Source of the DNA: Hibiscus mutabilis
Taxonomy: Eukaryota > Streptophyta > Magnoliopsida > Malvales > Malvaceae
Reading direction: 5' to 3'
NCBI GenBank assembly: GCA_019671005.1
Contig: CM033752.1
Location: forward strand, 17,864,969-17,928,968
Length of the DNA: 64,000 nucleotides
Shown: in pieces, positions 46,945 through 57,944 of the stretch
Numbering within the stretch: position 1 is the first letter of the stretch
Layout: each line of letters opens with the position of its first letter
Notes under the pieces: generated by a model
The model's input: only the letters and a program-made list of their open reading frames with translations
The model's database searches: none
What the model was told of the DNA's origin: nothing
Translations under genes and position numbers: made by a program

Positions 46945-47384
46945 CCCGATCATTACCAAAATTCACAACATTTTCCTTTCCCCAAAATGCTTACGCTAGC
47001 ACCAGTGACTCTAGAACCCATCTTTTCACCCTGCTAATGCGATGGAACCTATTAGGCCCCTTGCTTCTTATTACCTCGCATGTCTCATTGTTCACTAGTT
47101 TCGGCCCCGGCATGTCCAATAGTCTGACCACGAACTAGAGAGGAGGGATGAGCACGATTGGCTTGTAGGTCATGCAATATGTTCTTAGCATTGGTCCTAT
47201 TCACAGGCTCTTCCAGAATAGTATCAGGATCGAGGATATTAAATCGTGAGCCTCTACCCTTACCCTTATTAGAGGGTGCCTCAGAATTGATCACCTTACG
47301 ACTTGTCCCTGGTCTTTTCTTGCGATTTTGAACCTGCATCCAGGGGCCATAAAGTCCTTCGGTATTCGGACTTATCGCGATCAT
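46945..47384 (-). pseudogene. LINE (L1-type) ORF1 fragment
   Basis: On - from about 47,384: LYGPWMQVQNRKKRPG and a SRFNILD motif, typical of the region after the zinc knuckle in plant L1 ORF1 (DUF4283-type nucleic-acid-binding protein). The start and end of ORF1 are missing. It lies between an LTR end at 46,944 and the LTR end at about 47,385, so it is probably old target DNA. Sequence 46,945-47,085 is unassigned. Confidence 0.6.
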
Positions 47385-48881
47385 TTTTTTTGAAAAATCG
47401 GGACGTATAAAAATAGACTGTCGATCAATCTTTTGGAAAATTAGGGTTTTCTGGACAATTTTAATTTTATCTTGAAAATTTAGGGTTTTTGTATTAAATT
47501 GGATTTTCCTTTATTACCTTTTAAAAAAAACATTTGGAGTCGCCATCGATTACTTCGAGGTAGACCGAACACCGAAAAAACAAACCAGATATTCTGTCTT
47601 AAAAATTGGGTTCGAGAGTCGGTTACGTATAGGGAAGGATTAGAACCCCTACGAACGCATGTTATCGGTACCTTTAATTTTACGTGGCATTTTGGCATTT
47701 CAAATAATAATTTGAATTTAATTTATCCTATAATTATTAACTGAATTTAAATTCCGAATGCAGATATCCTTTTATAAGGAAATTCATTTTTGTTCGAATA
47801 CAAGATTAAAAGCACCACGTTAGGTGGCACCCTCATTCGTATTTTAAAATGAATTTCCAACATAAAAGGTTTTTAATGAATGATTAATTATTGTCTTGTT
47901 GATTTTAAGTTCTATCCTAAAATGCTTTATTTAATTAATTGTTTAAATCTATGAATATTAATTAATTTAATGGCTTTTATGAGAAAATGGCAATTGCTTG
48001 AACACCTTCCATATATGTAAAGCCCTTAAATTAATCATATTCCTAATTAATTAATCCTTCTAATTAGTTAGAGTTTTAGTCCTAATTAAGGCTCTAACCA
48101 TTTGTTAAGTCAAAATTATAGGTGAAAATGTATATCGAATATACACCTTTATGACCAAGGTTGAGATAACACCACATTGTAAACAATAGAACACCATCCA
48201 AATTTGAATCTCAAAGATTCTATTCAATATACATTTAATTAACTACAAAGTATTTAATTAATTTTTAGTGTTAACTAAAGTACTAAATTATTTCCCAATT
48301 ATACATGGAATGTATATTAAATATAATTTGTTAAAATTCACTTTGAGATAACACCACATTGTAAACAATATAACATCATCCAAATTAGAATTTTAAAATT
48401 ATATTTAATATGCATTTAATTACTATAATTATCTTACCTAATTTAATTATTGAGTCTTAATTAGAGAACTTAAACCTAAAGGTTCTAGGCAAATATTAAA
48501 TTTAAATGTATTTAATTGTCTAATAAAACTATACTATATGTTCAATTTTAAAGAAATTCATTCAAACAAATAATTTAATAACATTTAAAGAGAACAATTA
48601 AATAATTAATTAAAATAAACTAAATTGAACATTAAACTGATTTTTATTAATATGAGGACCTAATTGAAACAATTACAAAATATAAATGCCCAATTACAAA
48701 GCTTAAGGTGACCCAATTGAAAGAAGTACAAGCCTAAGGGAACAAACATAGGGGATGTGACTGAAATGAGAAAACTACCAAAGTTTGGGCTCAATTTAAG
48801 AGAAATAGGGAGCTAATCGAAATGCATCCCAAAACCTTAAGGACTAAAGCTACTAATTACCCAAAAGCTCAAAAAACACGT
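47385..48881 (-). mobile_element. 3' LTR of outer Tat-type element, distal part
   Basis: The LTR runs on - from 61,210 to about 47,385, interrupted by the inner element (48,882-59,990). This part has the family block (on +: GGGTTCGAGAGTCGGTTACG ... GGGAAGGATTAGAACCCC, 47,605-47,650) and TGGCGACTCC on - (47,536-47,545). It also holds a diverged tandem pair (GAGATAACACCACATTGTAA) at about 48,162 and 48,342. The terminal CA is unclear; the end abuts the LINE fragment. Confidence 0.7.
48877..48881. repeat. Target site duplication CACGT (left, imperfect)
   Basis: CACGT before the inner element versus CACGC after it (59,991-59,995); four of five match. Confidence 0.6.
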
Positions 48882-50153
48882 TGTAATCACTCATTTTTTA
48901 TCGGGTTTTAGTGTTATTAGTATTATTTTAATAATAATATTATTAATATAAAATTAATGAAAAATAAAAAAATAATAATAAAAATATATTAAAAAAAAGG
49001 AAAAATTGTGTGGAGCAGGGTGCTCCACGTCACCCTTAACCCACCCCAACTGCCTATATAAAGGCATGGGGCAGGGACACAATTTCACACACAATTGCAC
49101 GCCAATTTTGCCACAAAATTGGCAAATGCAATTGGCTCCCAATTGGGAGCATGGCCGGCCGCAAGGCTGGCCGGGATTGGGGGCAGTGCCCCCAACCCCA
49201 GTTGGTTCGATCCAACATTCGATCAGGGTCCTATTTTATGTCCGATCTAGTTAATATTTTTGGAGGGGTCGCGATAGATCTCGGTGGGGTTCAGTCGGGG
49301 TTCGTTATTCGAGCTCCTAGTTAGATATATTTTCTTTCCTTTTTATTTATGTTGTATTTTTTATGATTTAATGAAGTATTAGTTAATTTAAAATTGTGTT
49401 CTTTTTTACCTTGTATGTTTATTTATGCTTTAGATTAGTATTTATTATGTTTTAAATTTATGTTTTATGTTAATGTTTTAGTTATGTTAAATTTATTTTT
49501 TATGTGTTAGATTAATATTTATGAATGTTAGTATTTTATTTATGTTAGATTAGCTTTTATTTGTAAGCTAGATTAATATTTATGTATGTATGTTTTAGAT
49601 TAGTATTTTATTTATGTATTTTATTTATGTTAGATTAGTATTCTATTATGTTAATATTTATTTGTATTGTATTTAAATTATTTGCCATGTTTTATATTTT
49701 GCTCACTAAGGTTGCATAATGATATATAAATTGTCAATGCGGTGCCCTTTTATCCGAGCGTAAACGGGGCCAGTATCAGGCGTAGTGATAGTGGTTGGGC
49801 GTTTACTCTCAGATAACGGGGCCTTTAAAACTTATTCGCAATTATAACCGAATTTTAAACTATTCGTCACTTTAATCCGGAAATTCTAATATTAATGAAG
49901 CGGTAATTATTAAAGTACCAATTTTGGGCGGTGTGGGGGTGTTAATCCTTCCCCATCCGTAACCGACTCCCAAACCCAACAGTTTTTTAAATCTCTGGTT
50001 TTATGGTGTCCGGCCTACCTAAGTGGCTGGTGGCGACTCCAATTTCTAATATAACGCGTTTTTTAAAACCCCCACGGAATAAACGTTTTATATCCGAAAA
50101 ATCACAAACACTTTGAAAATCTCGTTTTTTAGCGAAAAAAGGACATCGCTACA
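48882..50153 (+). repeat. 5' LTR of inner element
   Basis: TGTAATCACTCATTTTTTATC ... GGACATCGCTACA, 1,272 bp. Includes AT-rich tandem TTTATGTTAGATTAGTA-like units (49,400-49,670) and an 82-codon open frame at 49,006-49,254 that is also open in the 3' LTR but shows no known domain. Confidence 0.9.
49026..49062 (+). promoter_or_regulatory. LTR promoter: ACGT motif and TATA box
   Basis: CCACGTCACC (ACGTCA, a bZIP-type core) at about 49,026 and TATATAAA at 49,055-49,062. The 3' LTR keeps both, with CATATAAAGG at about 58,908. Transcription would start about 30 bases downstream. Confidence 0.55.
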
Positions 50154-50155
50154 GA

Positions 50156-50173
50156 TGATGACTCCGCTGGGGA
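50156..50173 (+). other. Primer binding site of inner element
   Basis: TGATGACTCCGCTGGGGA two bases after the LTR. The minus element at 21,589 has TGGCGACTCTGCTGGGG in the same position, so this is the family PBS with changes at positions 3-4. tRNA not assigned. Confidence 0.65.
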
Positions 50174-52289
50174 CTATTTTTGGTTTTAACAAAATAAAGA
50201 GAGTCAAGCTTTTTCAAATAATTACCGCTTTAATAATAGTAGAAGTTCCGGATTAAAGTGACTATTAAATAATATTCGGTTGTAATTGCGCGTTTATTTT
50301 AACGCATTTAAAATATGGCATGTAAACCCGTTTTTAAGTGGGGGGAAAACACTAATGCTTTCGTGGAGATATCGTTCTCCCGTATAGGCCTAGCAAGTAC
50401 CTTCGGGGCTCGAGTACCTTATGCTTTCGTAAGGATATCGTTCCTTCGTGCAGGCATAAGCGAATGGGTCCCCCTGAATTGAACCCGGTTGAAAGGAGCC
50501 TATAATGGGTGATGATCGGGGGCCTTGCTACTCTTAGTAGAGGACAGCAAGGACAATTTGGGTACCTCCTAGCACCAACACTGCATGTAGAGAACATATA
50601 GAAACCCACCCCTTTAGAGCCATGCGGATAACCTTAGGTGTTTTAGACGGGATAAATAGGTTTTTTTGTGTTCATATGTATTTATTATTTTTATTCGATA
50701 CTAACTCATTTCTTTTTGTGTTTTATTTTTATTTTATTTTACACATACTTTTGTTGCATTATCATTGCATCCACATTATATAGAGGCGTTGATTCAAGTG
50801 GTTTGCCCGATTAGAAAATCTTTCATCATGGAAAAAAAGTGTCTTAGGAAGGAAGGCATCGATTCAGTCGTGCGACATTGGTCAAAGATTAATCAACAGA
50901 TCCGAGCTAACAATTTGCCGAGCAAGCGTGTAGTGCCAAAGTATGCACACGAGACCCTGATGGTGGACATTTCCAAGGCGTGTGAATGACTTAGCTACCG
51001 AAGCTGAGGCTCTCCGACCTTTCGTAACCCCGGACATGGAAGAAGCACCAAGGCTTATCAAGTTGCCCAGAGCTATCAAGGAGCTAGGAGGTAGAGCTAG
51101 GGCTTATGTGTAGAAATTTGTTTTGTAATTAAGACTTTTTGTAATAGACTCTTTTTGTAATAGGGACTCCTTTTGTAATATGAACCTTTTTTTTTGTAAT
51201 TTGGACCCTTTAATTCCCATGAAAGTCGTTCGAAATGGTGATTACCAGCGGAATCAACGCCTTTATTTGCATTCATGTTGCATATCATGACATGGTGTTG
51301 CAGTTCATTAAAAGGCTTTCAAAATAGAAAAAGTCTGCTTTGCCAGGAACGATAATATTACAGTATCAAGTTAGGCCGAGCAAAGACCAATCGCGAAAGA
51401 AGACGGTACGACAATAAGGCACGTGGGACGCAGAAGATTCAGTCAGGGCCGCATAACCCCAATTTTAAATCTTCACATTTGACCATTTTTTAAAATTCTC
51501 AGATTTTAATTTAACTTATTAAAAAAAGAAAAAATTGAAAATATTATTATTTTGCTTTGAAATTTCTTCTCTCATAAAACTTTCAGAATAATAATAATAA
51601 CAAAAAGAAACCTAAAAGTTTCATTTTTTAAGTAAGGTAAAATTTTTTGATAATAAAAATGGGGAAATTTTTAAACCAAATAATCTTTGAGAATTTTAAT
51701 TTAAACCCTAAAATTTTTAAAGTACTCCCTTAGGACCGATAGAATCTATCCCTGTTTAGACGTATTATTCGTTTGCACCCAGAAAAGATCTTATCTGCAT
51801 TATGCCTGCACTTGTTGATGTCATTTTTAGAAGCCACAAAAATAAAGATCATGACGTCACGAGTCCATAGAATAGAATAAGAGGAGAAGACAGAGTCATT
51901 CATCATCCTGAAGACGACGTTGAGACGTGGAGCACAGGTTTTGCTTCCCGAAGTCAAGATCTCCAGAAGGAAGCTAACTGTCACCTGTAATTCATTATTA
52001 GTTTCTTGCAACCAGACATTTTTCTATTGATTGAAAGTCTTTTAAGGACTGTTCGAGAATCAACACCGCATTTGCATTCATACCTTGCATTGCCTCACAT
52101 TGTATAGTCATGGTATATTTTACATAACATTATCATTATCTTGCATAAAATTTTACATAGCATTATCATTGCCAAGTAAAATAAATGAACACGCTCAAAA
52201 ATCAAGATTCAAGTAGTTAGAAGATGGGCTCGAGAGAAAAAAGAAATGAGGAAAAAGAAGAAGACTGATACATTCGACGCAAGAAAGCC
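50174..52289 (+). other. 5' internal region, decayed coding and leader
   Basis: Contains a 74-codon frame (50,765-50,989; IEALIQVVCPIRKSFIMEKK, VVRHWSKINQQI) that may be a remnant of the DUF7745-like upstream frame, but the match is weak. A three-times repeated TTTTTGTAATA(G/T) tract follows at 51,130-51,200. Other sequence is unassigned. Confidence 0.4.
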
Positions 52290-53215
52290 CTGATTTGGTC
52301 ATCCCACCGGATTTCAAGATTCTAAGATTTGTGTAGTATGACAAAACAAGCTGTCCCAAGATTCACCTGACCACGTCCTGCAGAAAGATAGAGGGCTACA
52401 TCGAGAATAGAAAATTGCCGATCCACTACTTTCACGAAAGTCTAGCAGGACCTACCGTGATATGGTACAACTGTTTGAGTAGAGACCAAGTGTAGTCATG
52501 CGGAGACTTAACCGACATCTTTATGGGCAATACAAATATGCTCTAGACCTAGCACCAAGTCGGCAGTATCTCCAGGGTACGAAGACGAAACCTGATAAAG
52601 CTTCAAGGAATGTGCTTTGAGGTGTCTGTGTTTAGCGACCCAGGTGCAGCCTCCCGTAGATGAAGAGGAAAGTGACTTACATGCCACCTTTCTTCTTTGA
52701 TAAGGTGCTCGGGAAAATGAATGCCAACTTTGAGGACTTCATGACAGTCGGAGAGAGAATCAAACATGCACTTCGGGACCTAAGTTTAAAAGACCAGACA
52801 TGCCTAGGAGCAGAAGGAAAGAATGAGATAAACGGGTACCACTTTCAAAGGTTCTTGTGTTCGTAAGAGAAGAAGACATGAAGATTCCTCTGAATCACCG
52901 AGAAAAATTCCTCGAACAAGTACGTATTTAGAGATATTCGGAGTAGTCCATCTTGGACATATGGGCTTATCTGGTCAAGGTATATGTGAGTTCTACATTG
53001 AGGCGCTGGGGCATGACACTAAGAAATTTGGGGTCGTTAAAAAAAATCAAGAAGCTGGTCGACGAGGGAGTCATGACGAGAGAGTTGATCCAGCAAGGAA
53101 AAACAAGAGAAGTGACACAAGCCTACACTACAAAGGACCGGAATGAGTTAGTACTCGGGAGGTAGTCCGGATGTCCCTATGGTTCTCCCGTCAGTTCACA
53201 AAGAAATGCTCAATG
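52290..53215 (+). pseudogene. Tat-type Gag, degenerate
   Basis: Reads VIPPDFKILRFV, then after a stop YDKTSCPKIHL, GYIENRKLPIHYFHESLAGP and WYNCLSRDQV, the same core order as in the minus-strand gag at 14,320-13,900. A later piece at 52,960-53,146 is unassigned. Many stops and frame changes. No pol domain follows, so the element relies, or relied, on another source for RT and integrase. Confidence 0.75.
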
Positions 53216-53970
53216 CTTTAAAAAAAGAAAAAAGAAGGAAAAAACTCTCAAACAGATATTTTTAGAATTAAAAAAATCACATTTTCATTTAGAAAAACAT
53301 TTTTACATTCTTGATTCTTTAAACATTTCATTTTTATGGGGTAGTTTTTCCATATGCATATACACACATTTTTGAATGGACATATGTATATATCATTTCT
53401 ATACCAGGCCCTCGAATTTTGAATGCAACAGTACATTTGCTTCAAACCCAAAGATCAACTCTAAGTTGCATATATTTAGAAGAGATTGAATGTTATGGGG
53501 ATACTGTAAATGTGAGTATCTGCTAGTTTACTTAGGCCAACAGAGGAACAAAACGAGTGTTTAGACAATGGGCAGATCCCATTTTAAGAATTTATCTTCT
53601 TAGGCACTTGTCGTTTAAGATCCTTGGAACGAAAGTTGACCCTAAACCTTTACCCCTAAAGGCATTCTCAGGACATTTGTGAATATGACAGCGAATTTTG
53701 TTCTTTTACTTTACCAGAAGACACAGATGAGACCATACAGATTGGATACGAAGATCAGAAAATCATCAGAATAAAGTGGTTGAAAACATGGATATGTCCA
53801 AACGAAAAACCAAAAAAGAAGATAAATGGTAATCAGAAGGCTAAAGCAATACAGATCGAGTAAATATCAGAAGAGCTGCAGAGAGGCAATTAACTCCGAG
53901 CGGAAGATCGCATCAATACCCAGTATAGATTCGTGTTGATTCGAGGATACATTCATAGACTCGAATAAGA
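53216..53970. other. Inner element, unassigned internal sequence
   Basis: No RT or integrase motif found in any frame by eye. Confidence 0.4.
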
Positions 53971-53974
53971 AGAA

Positions 53975-54730
53975 AGAGATTCAATGCTAAAAACCCAGAA
54001 TGAGCAGTCTAAAAAAGAGAAAAAAGAAAATAAAAATAAAATAAAAAAGAAGAAAAAGAGAGAAAAAAGAAAGAAAAGAGAAAAAAAAAGAAAAGAAAGA
54101 GAAATGAAGAATACTGTCTATGCTTCACACACGGATTAAACAATACAAGAATGAGACTTCAACCATGAGCAAGAGACACACGGAATCCACATTTCAAGTA
54201 AATATCAGTTTTAAAATTAGTATAGAAGCTCGAATTGAAGTCAAGACAATTCGGCCCGAAGATTGCCAATTTTGAAAAAGGAAATGACCTCTAGGGTGAA
54301 AACCCAAAAATGGGCAGTCTAGAGTGATCCTAAAAATGAAGAAAAAGAGTAGTTTGCCTGAGCATTCTGGCATCAATATCCAGCCAAAATACATTGATCC
54401 GAAGGTACAAAAGAAGGAAGTGACCTCTAGGGTGAAAACCCAAAAATGGGCAGTCTAGAGCGATCCAAGAGAAAAAGTGAAAAAGAAAAAAAAAGAAAAG
54501 AAAAAAAGAAAGGATAACATTTCATCTGGGCGTGCCAATCACAAGAATTCCCAGAAATGTATTCATAGTCCTTCATTCAAGAAATCTCAGTTTCGAGGAG
54601 TATTGAAGGATCAAGCATTATTGAACAGAAAACGAACATCAGTATATAGCCAGAATGCAAGGCAGCCTACATAAAAATAAAGGAAATGAACTCTAGGGTG
54701 AAAACCCGAAAACGGACAGTCTAGAGTGAT
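53975..54730 (+). repeat. Repeat family 1: 36-base CTCTAG...CTAGAG hairpins with GNRA-like inner loop
   Basis: Three full copies at 54,289-54,324, 54,425-54,460 and 54,691-54,726 and a decayed one near 53,985. Starts are 136 and 266 bases apart, about one and two periods. Each has outer arms CTCTAG/CTAGAG, an inner GGGT-GAAA-ACCC stem-loop, and a second CCC(A/G)...(T/C)GG pairing possibility. Purine-only tracts (AAAAGAAAAAGAAAA) separate them. Confidence 0.65.
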
Positions 54731-55176
54731 CAAAAAAGAGAAGGAATAATGGGCATATCCAAGTTACACAAGTACAGAAATACTGTTTCACTTAACCATA
54801 AACCAAAGGCCTACATTACAAGCCCCAAAGACCATTCTGGTCATCCATAGATATCCAAGTTGAATGAGAATGTCTTCAGATTTCATTCCGCCTATAAGGG
54901 TTAACTTTGCTTCAAGGAATGTCAAACTTCGAAGTGCTTGATCGACACCCAAATGAGGGAAGGATTGGGTATGGTGAGATAGTGAGATTAAGAGAGCCAC
55001 CTTAAACGGGGTAGAAACTAGGTAGGGTTGTTCCTCTCAAAAGCATATTAGACCAGAAGAAACTATACATTGGCATATATCTCCACAATGGTCACGATCT
55101 TCTAAATATGCACTTCATTAGAGTTGATCTCTGGCAACTTGAAGCAGATGCGCTATGGTGTTTGACATTTCGAGGG

Positions 55177-55392
55177 CAAACATGTTTTAAAAGGTTTGAC
55201 ATTTTCTCCCAAAGTTTTGATGTTTACCATTTCCCCCAAACATTAGTTTTTAAAAAAATGTTTGGCAATACACTTCGAATTTTGTTTACCATTCTCCAAG
55301 CATTATTTAAAAAATGTTTGGTCCTTAAAAAAGAAGAAGAAAAGAAAAAGATGTTTACCATTTGTTCCAAACAATGTTTTCAAAATGTTTGG
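55177..55392 (+). repeat. Repeat family 2: CCAAACAT...ATGTTTGG hairpins
   Basis: Four inverted pairs in order: CAAAC/GTTTG (55,177-55,198), CCAAACAT/ATGTTTGG (55,236-55,265), CCAAGCAT/ATGTTTGG (55,296-55,321) and CCAAACA/TGTTTGG (55,367-55,392). TGTTTACCATT recurs between hairpins. The G in CCAAGCAT still pairs as G-U on +. Confidence 0.6.
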
Positions 55393-56105
55393 TATCCCCT
55401 CCCAAGTTGTGATTTTCAAAATGACTGTTATCTTTTCAAACAATCATTATTTGTTGAAATATACGCAAGTAAATTGCCTTTTGCATTACTTTAAAAATGA
55501 ATGATGATGAGATTTAAAGCATAGGGACCGAGAGTTAGTTCCCGTCGAAGTGCTACGAGAAGATCAAGGATGAGCTCAGGGGATGGAAGCATTTTTGGCT
55601 CACCCTGGTGACTAGAAATAGATCAAGGCTCTGTATGATGGGCCAGAAAATTTAAAGCAGTGGAGCCCGTGGTTGAATGGGGCAACACCAAGCGAAGAAG
55701 ATGACAAGGGTTCTTGTAAGAATAATATAAGAACCAGAAGATCATTTATGAAGATGAGTGATAACCTTGAAGACAAGAAAGCCTTCCGCACAAAAGGTTT
55801 AAAAGCAGGTTCAAATGAGGATTTAAGAGCATACAGTGAAGCAGTAAATAGATGAAGAAATATGAGGAATGACCTTTCAGGGGGTAAGACTTTAGAACAA
55901 GAAAGGGCTGGAAGAAGAAAGAAGAAAAAGAGAGAAAGAAAGAGAAAGTGAAAAAAAGGAATAAGAAGAAAAAGAAACAAGGAAAAGAGAAGAAGAAGAA
56001 GAAGAAAGCACGACATTGCATGCATCATATAGATAGAGGCGTGTCAATTTTGCTTGTTCCTAGACAGGTATTTGAAGAATTATCGAAGAATTTACCAAAG
56101 AAAAG
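55393..56105 (+). other. Inner element, purine-rich tract and unassigned sequence
   Basis: 55,900-56,010 is almost pure A/G (GAAGAAGAAGAAAG type). No coding sequence supported; short ORFs are low-complexity. Confidence 0.5.
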
Positions 56106-56110
56106 AAAGA

Positions 56111-57725
56111 ACGGCAGCCATAGCGGCGTGAGGCCCAGATGTTAAATCCTTCGGGTCATCGGTAAGTCCTTTGGGCACGATGTTAAGTCCTTCGGGCCAC
56201 CAGTAAGTCTTTCGAGCATGGTGATAAGTCCTTCGGACCATCAATAAGTCCTTCGGGCATGATGCGGCAGCATGAGTAGCGTGAGTCCCGAAAGAACGGC
56301 AGCCATAGCGGCGTGAGGCCCAGATGTTAAATCCTTCGGGTCATCGATAAGTCCTTCGGGCATGATGTTAAGTCCTTCGGGCCATCAGTAAGTCTTTCGA
56401 GCATAGTGATAAGTCCTTCGGGCCATCAATAAGGCCTTCGGGCATGATGCGGCAGCATGAGTAGCGTGAGTCCCGAAAGAACGGCAGCCATAGCTGCTTG
56501 AGGCCCAGATGTTAAATCCTTCGGGTCATCGATAAGTCCTTCGGGCATGATGTTAAGTCCTTCGGGCCACCAGTAAGTCTTTCGAGCATGGTGATAAGTC
56601 ATTCGGGCCATCAATAAGTCCTTCGGGCATGATGCGGCAGCATGAGTAGCGTGAGTCCCGAAAGAACGGCAGCCATAGCAGCGTGAGACCCAGATGTTAA
56701 ATCTTTCAGGTCATCGATAAGTCATTCGGGCACGATGTTAAATCCTCCGGACCACCAGTAAGTCTTTCGAGCATAGTGATCAGTCCTTCGGGCCATCAAT
56801 AAGTCTTTCGGGCATGATACGACAACATGAGTAGCGTGAGTCCCGAAAGAACGGCAGTCATAGCGGCGTGAGACCCAGATGTTAAATCTTTCGGGTCATC
56901 GATAAGTCCTTCGGGTATGATGTTAAGTCCTTCGGGCCATTAGTAAGTCTTTCGAGCATGGTGATAAGTCCTTCGGGCCATCAGTAAGGCCTTCGGGCAT
57001 GATGCGGCAGCATGAGTAGCGTGAGTCCCGAAAGAACGGCAGCCATAGCGGCGTGAGGCCCAGATGTTAAATCCTTCGGGTCATCGATAAGTCCTTCGGG
57101 CACGATGTTAAGTCCTTCGGGCCACCAGTAAGTCTTTCGAGCATGGTGATAAGTCCTTCGGGCATGATGCGGCAGCATGAGTAGCGTGAGTCCCGAAAGA
57201 ACGGCAGCCATAGCGGCGTGAGGCCCAGATGTTAAATCCTTCGGGTCATCGATAAGTCCTTCGGGCACGATGTTAAGTTCTTCGGGCCATCAGTAAGTCT
57301 TTCGAGCATGGTGATAAGTCCTTCGGGCATGATGCGGCAGCATGAGTAGCGTGAGTCCAGAAAGAACGGCAGCCATAGCGGCGGGAGGCCCAGATGTTAA
57401 GTCCTTCGGGTCATCGGTAAGTCCTTCGGGCACGACGTAATTCTTTCAGGCCACCAATAAGTCTTTCGAGCGTGGTGATAAGTCCTTTAGGCCATCAGTA
57501 AGTCCTTCGGGCATGATGCGGCAGCATGATGCGGTAGCATGAGTAGCGTGAGTCCCGAAAGAACGGTAGCCATAGCGGCGTGAGGACCAGATGTTAAATC
57601 CTTCGGGTCATCGGTAAGTCTTTCGGGCACGATGTTAAGTCCTTCGGGCCACCAATAAGTCTTTCGAGCATGGTGATAAATCCTTGGGGCATCGATAAGT
57701 CCTTCGGGCATGATGCGGCAGTTAG
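56111..57725 (+). repeat. Repeat family 3: ~185-bp higher-order repeat of ~21-bp CCTTCGGG units
   Basis: Nine starts of (A)CGGCAGCCATAGCGGCG at 56,111, 56,296, 56,481, 56,666, 56,851, 57,036, 57,201, 57,366 and 57,563: five spacings of 185, two of 165 (one ~20-bp subunit lost) and one of 197. Each holds about six ~21-bp subunits of the TAAGTCCTTCGGGCATGATG kind. The core GTCC-TTC-GGGC is a small hairpin; variants ATCC/GGGT, GTCC/GGAC and ATCT/AGGT keep pairing, while GTCT/GAGC does not. Minus-strand frames (PEGLIDDPKDL) are by-products. The outer element has the same subunit at 63,060-63,440. Confidence 0.85.
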
Positions 57726-57739
57726 TAGCGTAAGATATC

Positions 57740-57845
57740 AACAGCCTCATAAAAAATAGAAAAGAGAAAGAAGAGAGAAAAAAGAAGAAAAAAACGGAAA
57801 AAGAAAAAAGAAAAAAGAAAGAGAAAAGAACAAGCGAAAACAAAG
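57740..57845 (+). repeat. Purine (GA/A-rich) tract
   Basis: About 100 bases of A and G only apart from a few C (AAGAAGAGAGAAAAAAGAAG). Same type as 54,010-54,110 and, in reverse, 62,610-62,980. Confidence 0.75.
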
Positions 57846-57944
57846 GTTATATAAAGGAGAGATTTACGTTTTCAAGCCCCAGTGAAAGGATCCATATAGG
57901 AAGAGCTCTAACTCTAGAATCGCAAAAAAGAACCAAAGGTGAAG

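Noticed and set aside
49006..49254. 82-codon open frame in the inner LTR, also open in the 3' LTR
   Set aside because: Two LTRs of a recent insertion are expected to share open frames; no domain and it starts before the probable transcript start.
55612..56028. 138-codon hydrophobic frame on -, membrane-like
   Set aside because: Leu/Phe runs come from the complement of a GA-rich tract.
56111..57725. CRISPR-like repeat/spacer pattern
   Set aside because: Plant DNA, subunits vary, spacers are also repeated and there are no cas genes; it is a higher-order tandem repeat.
56426..57843. Minus-strand frames with repeated PEGLIDDPKDL
   Set aside because: They follow the 185-bp tandem array; 185 is not a multiple of three, copies fall in different frames, and the element's sense strand is +.
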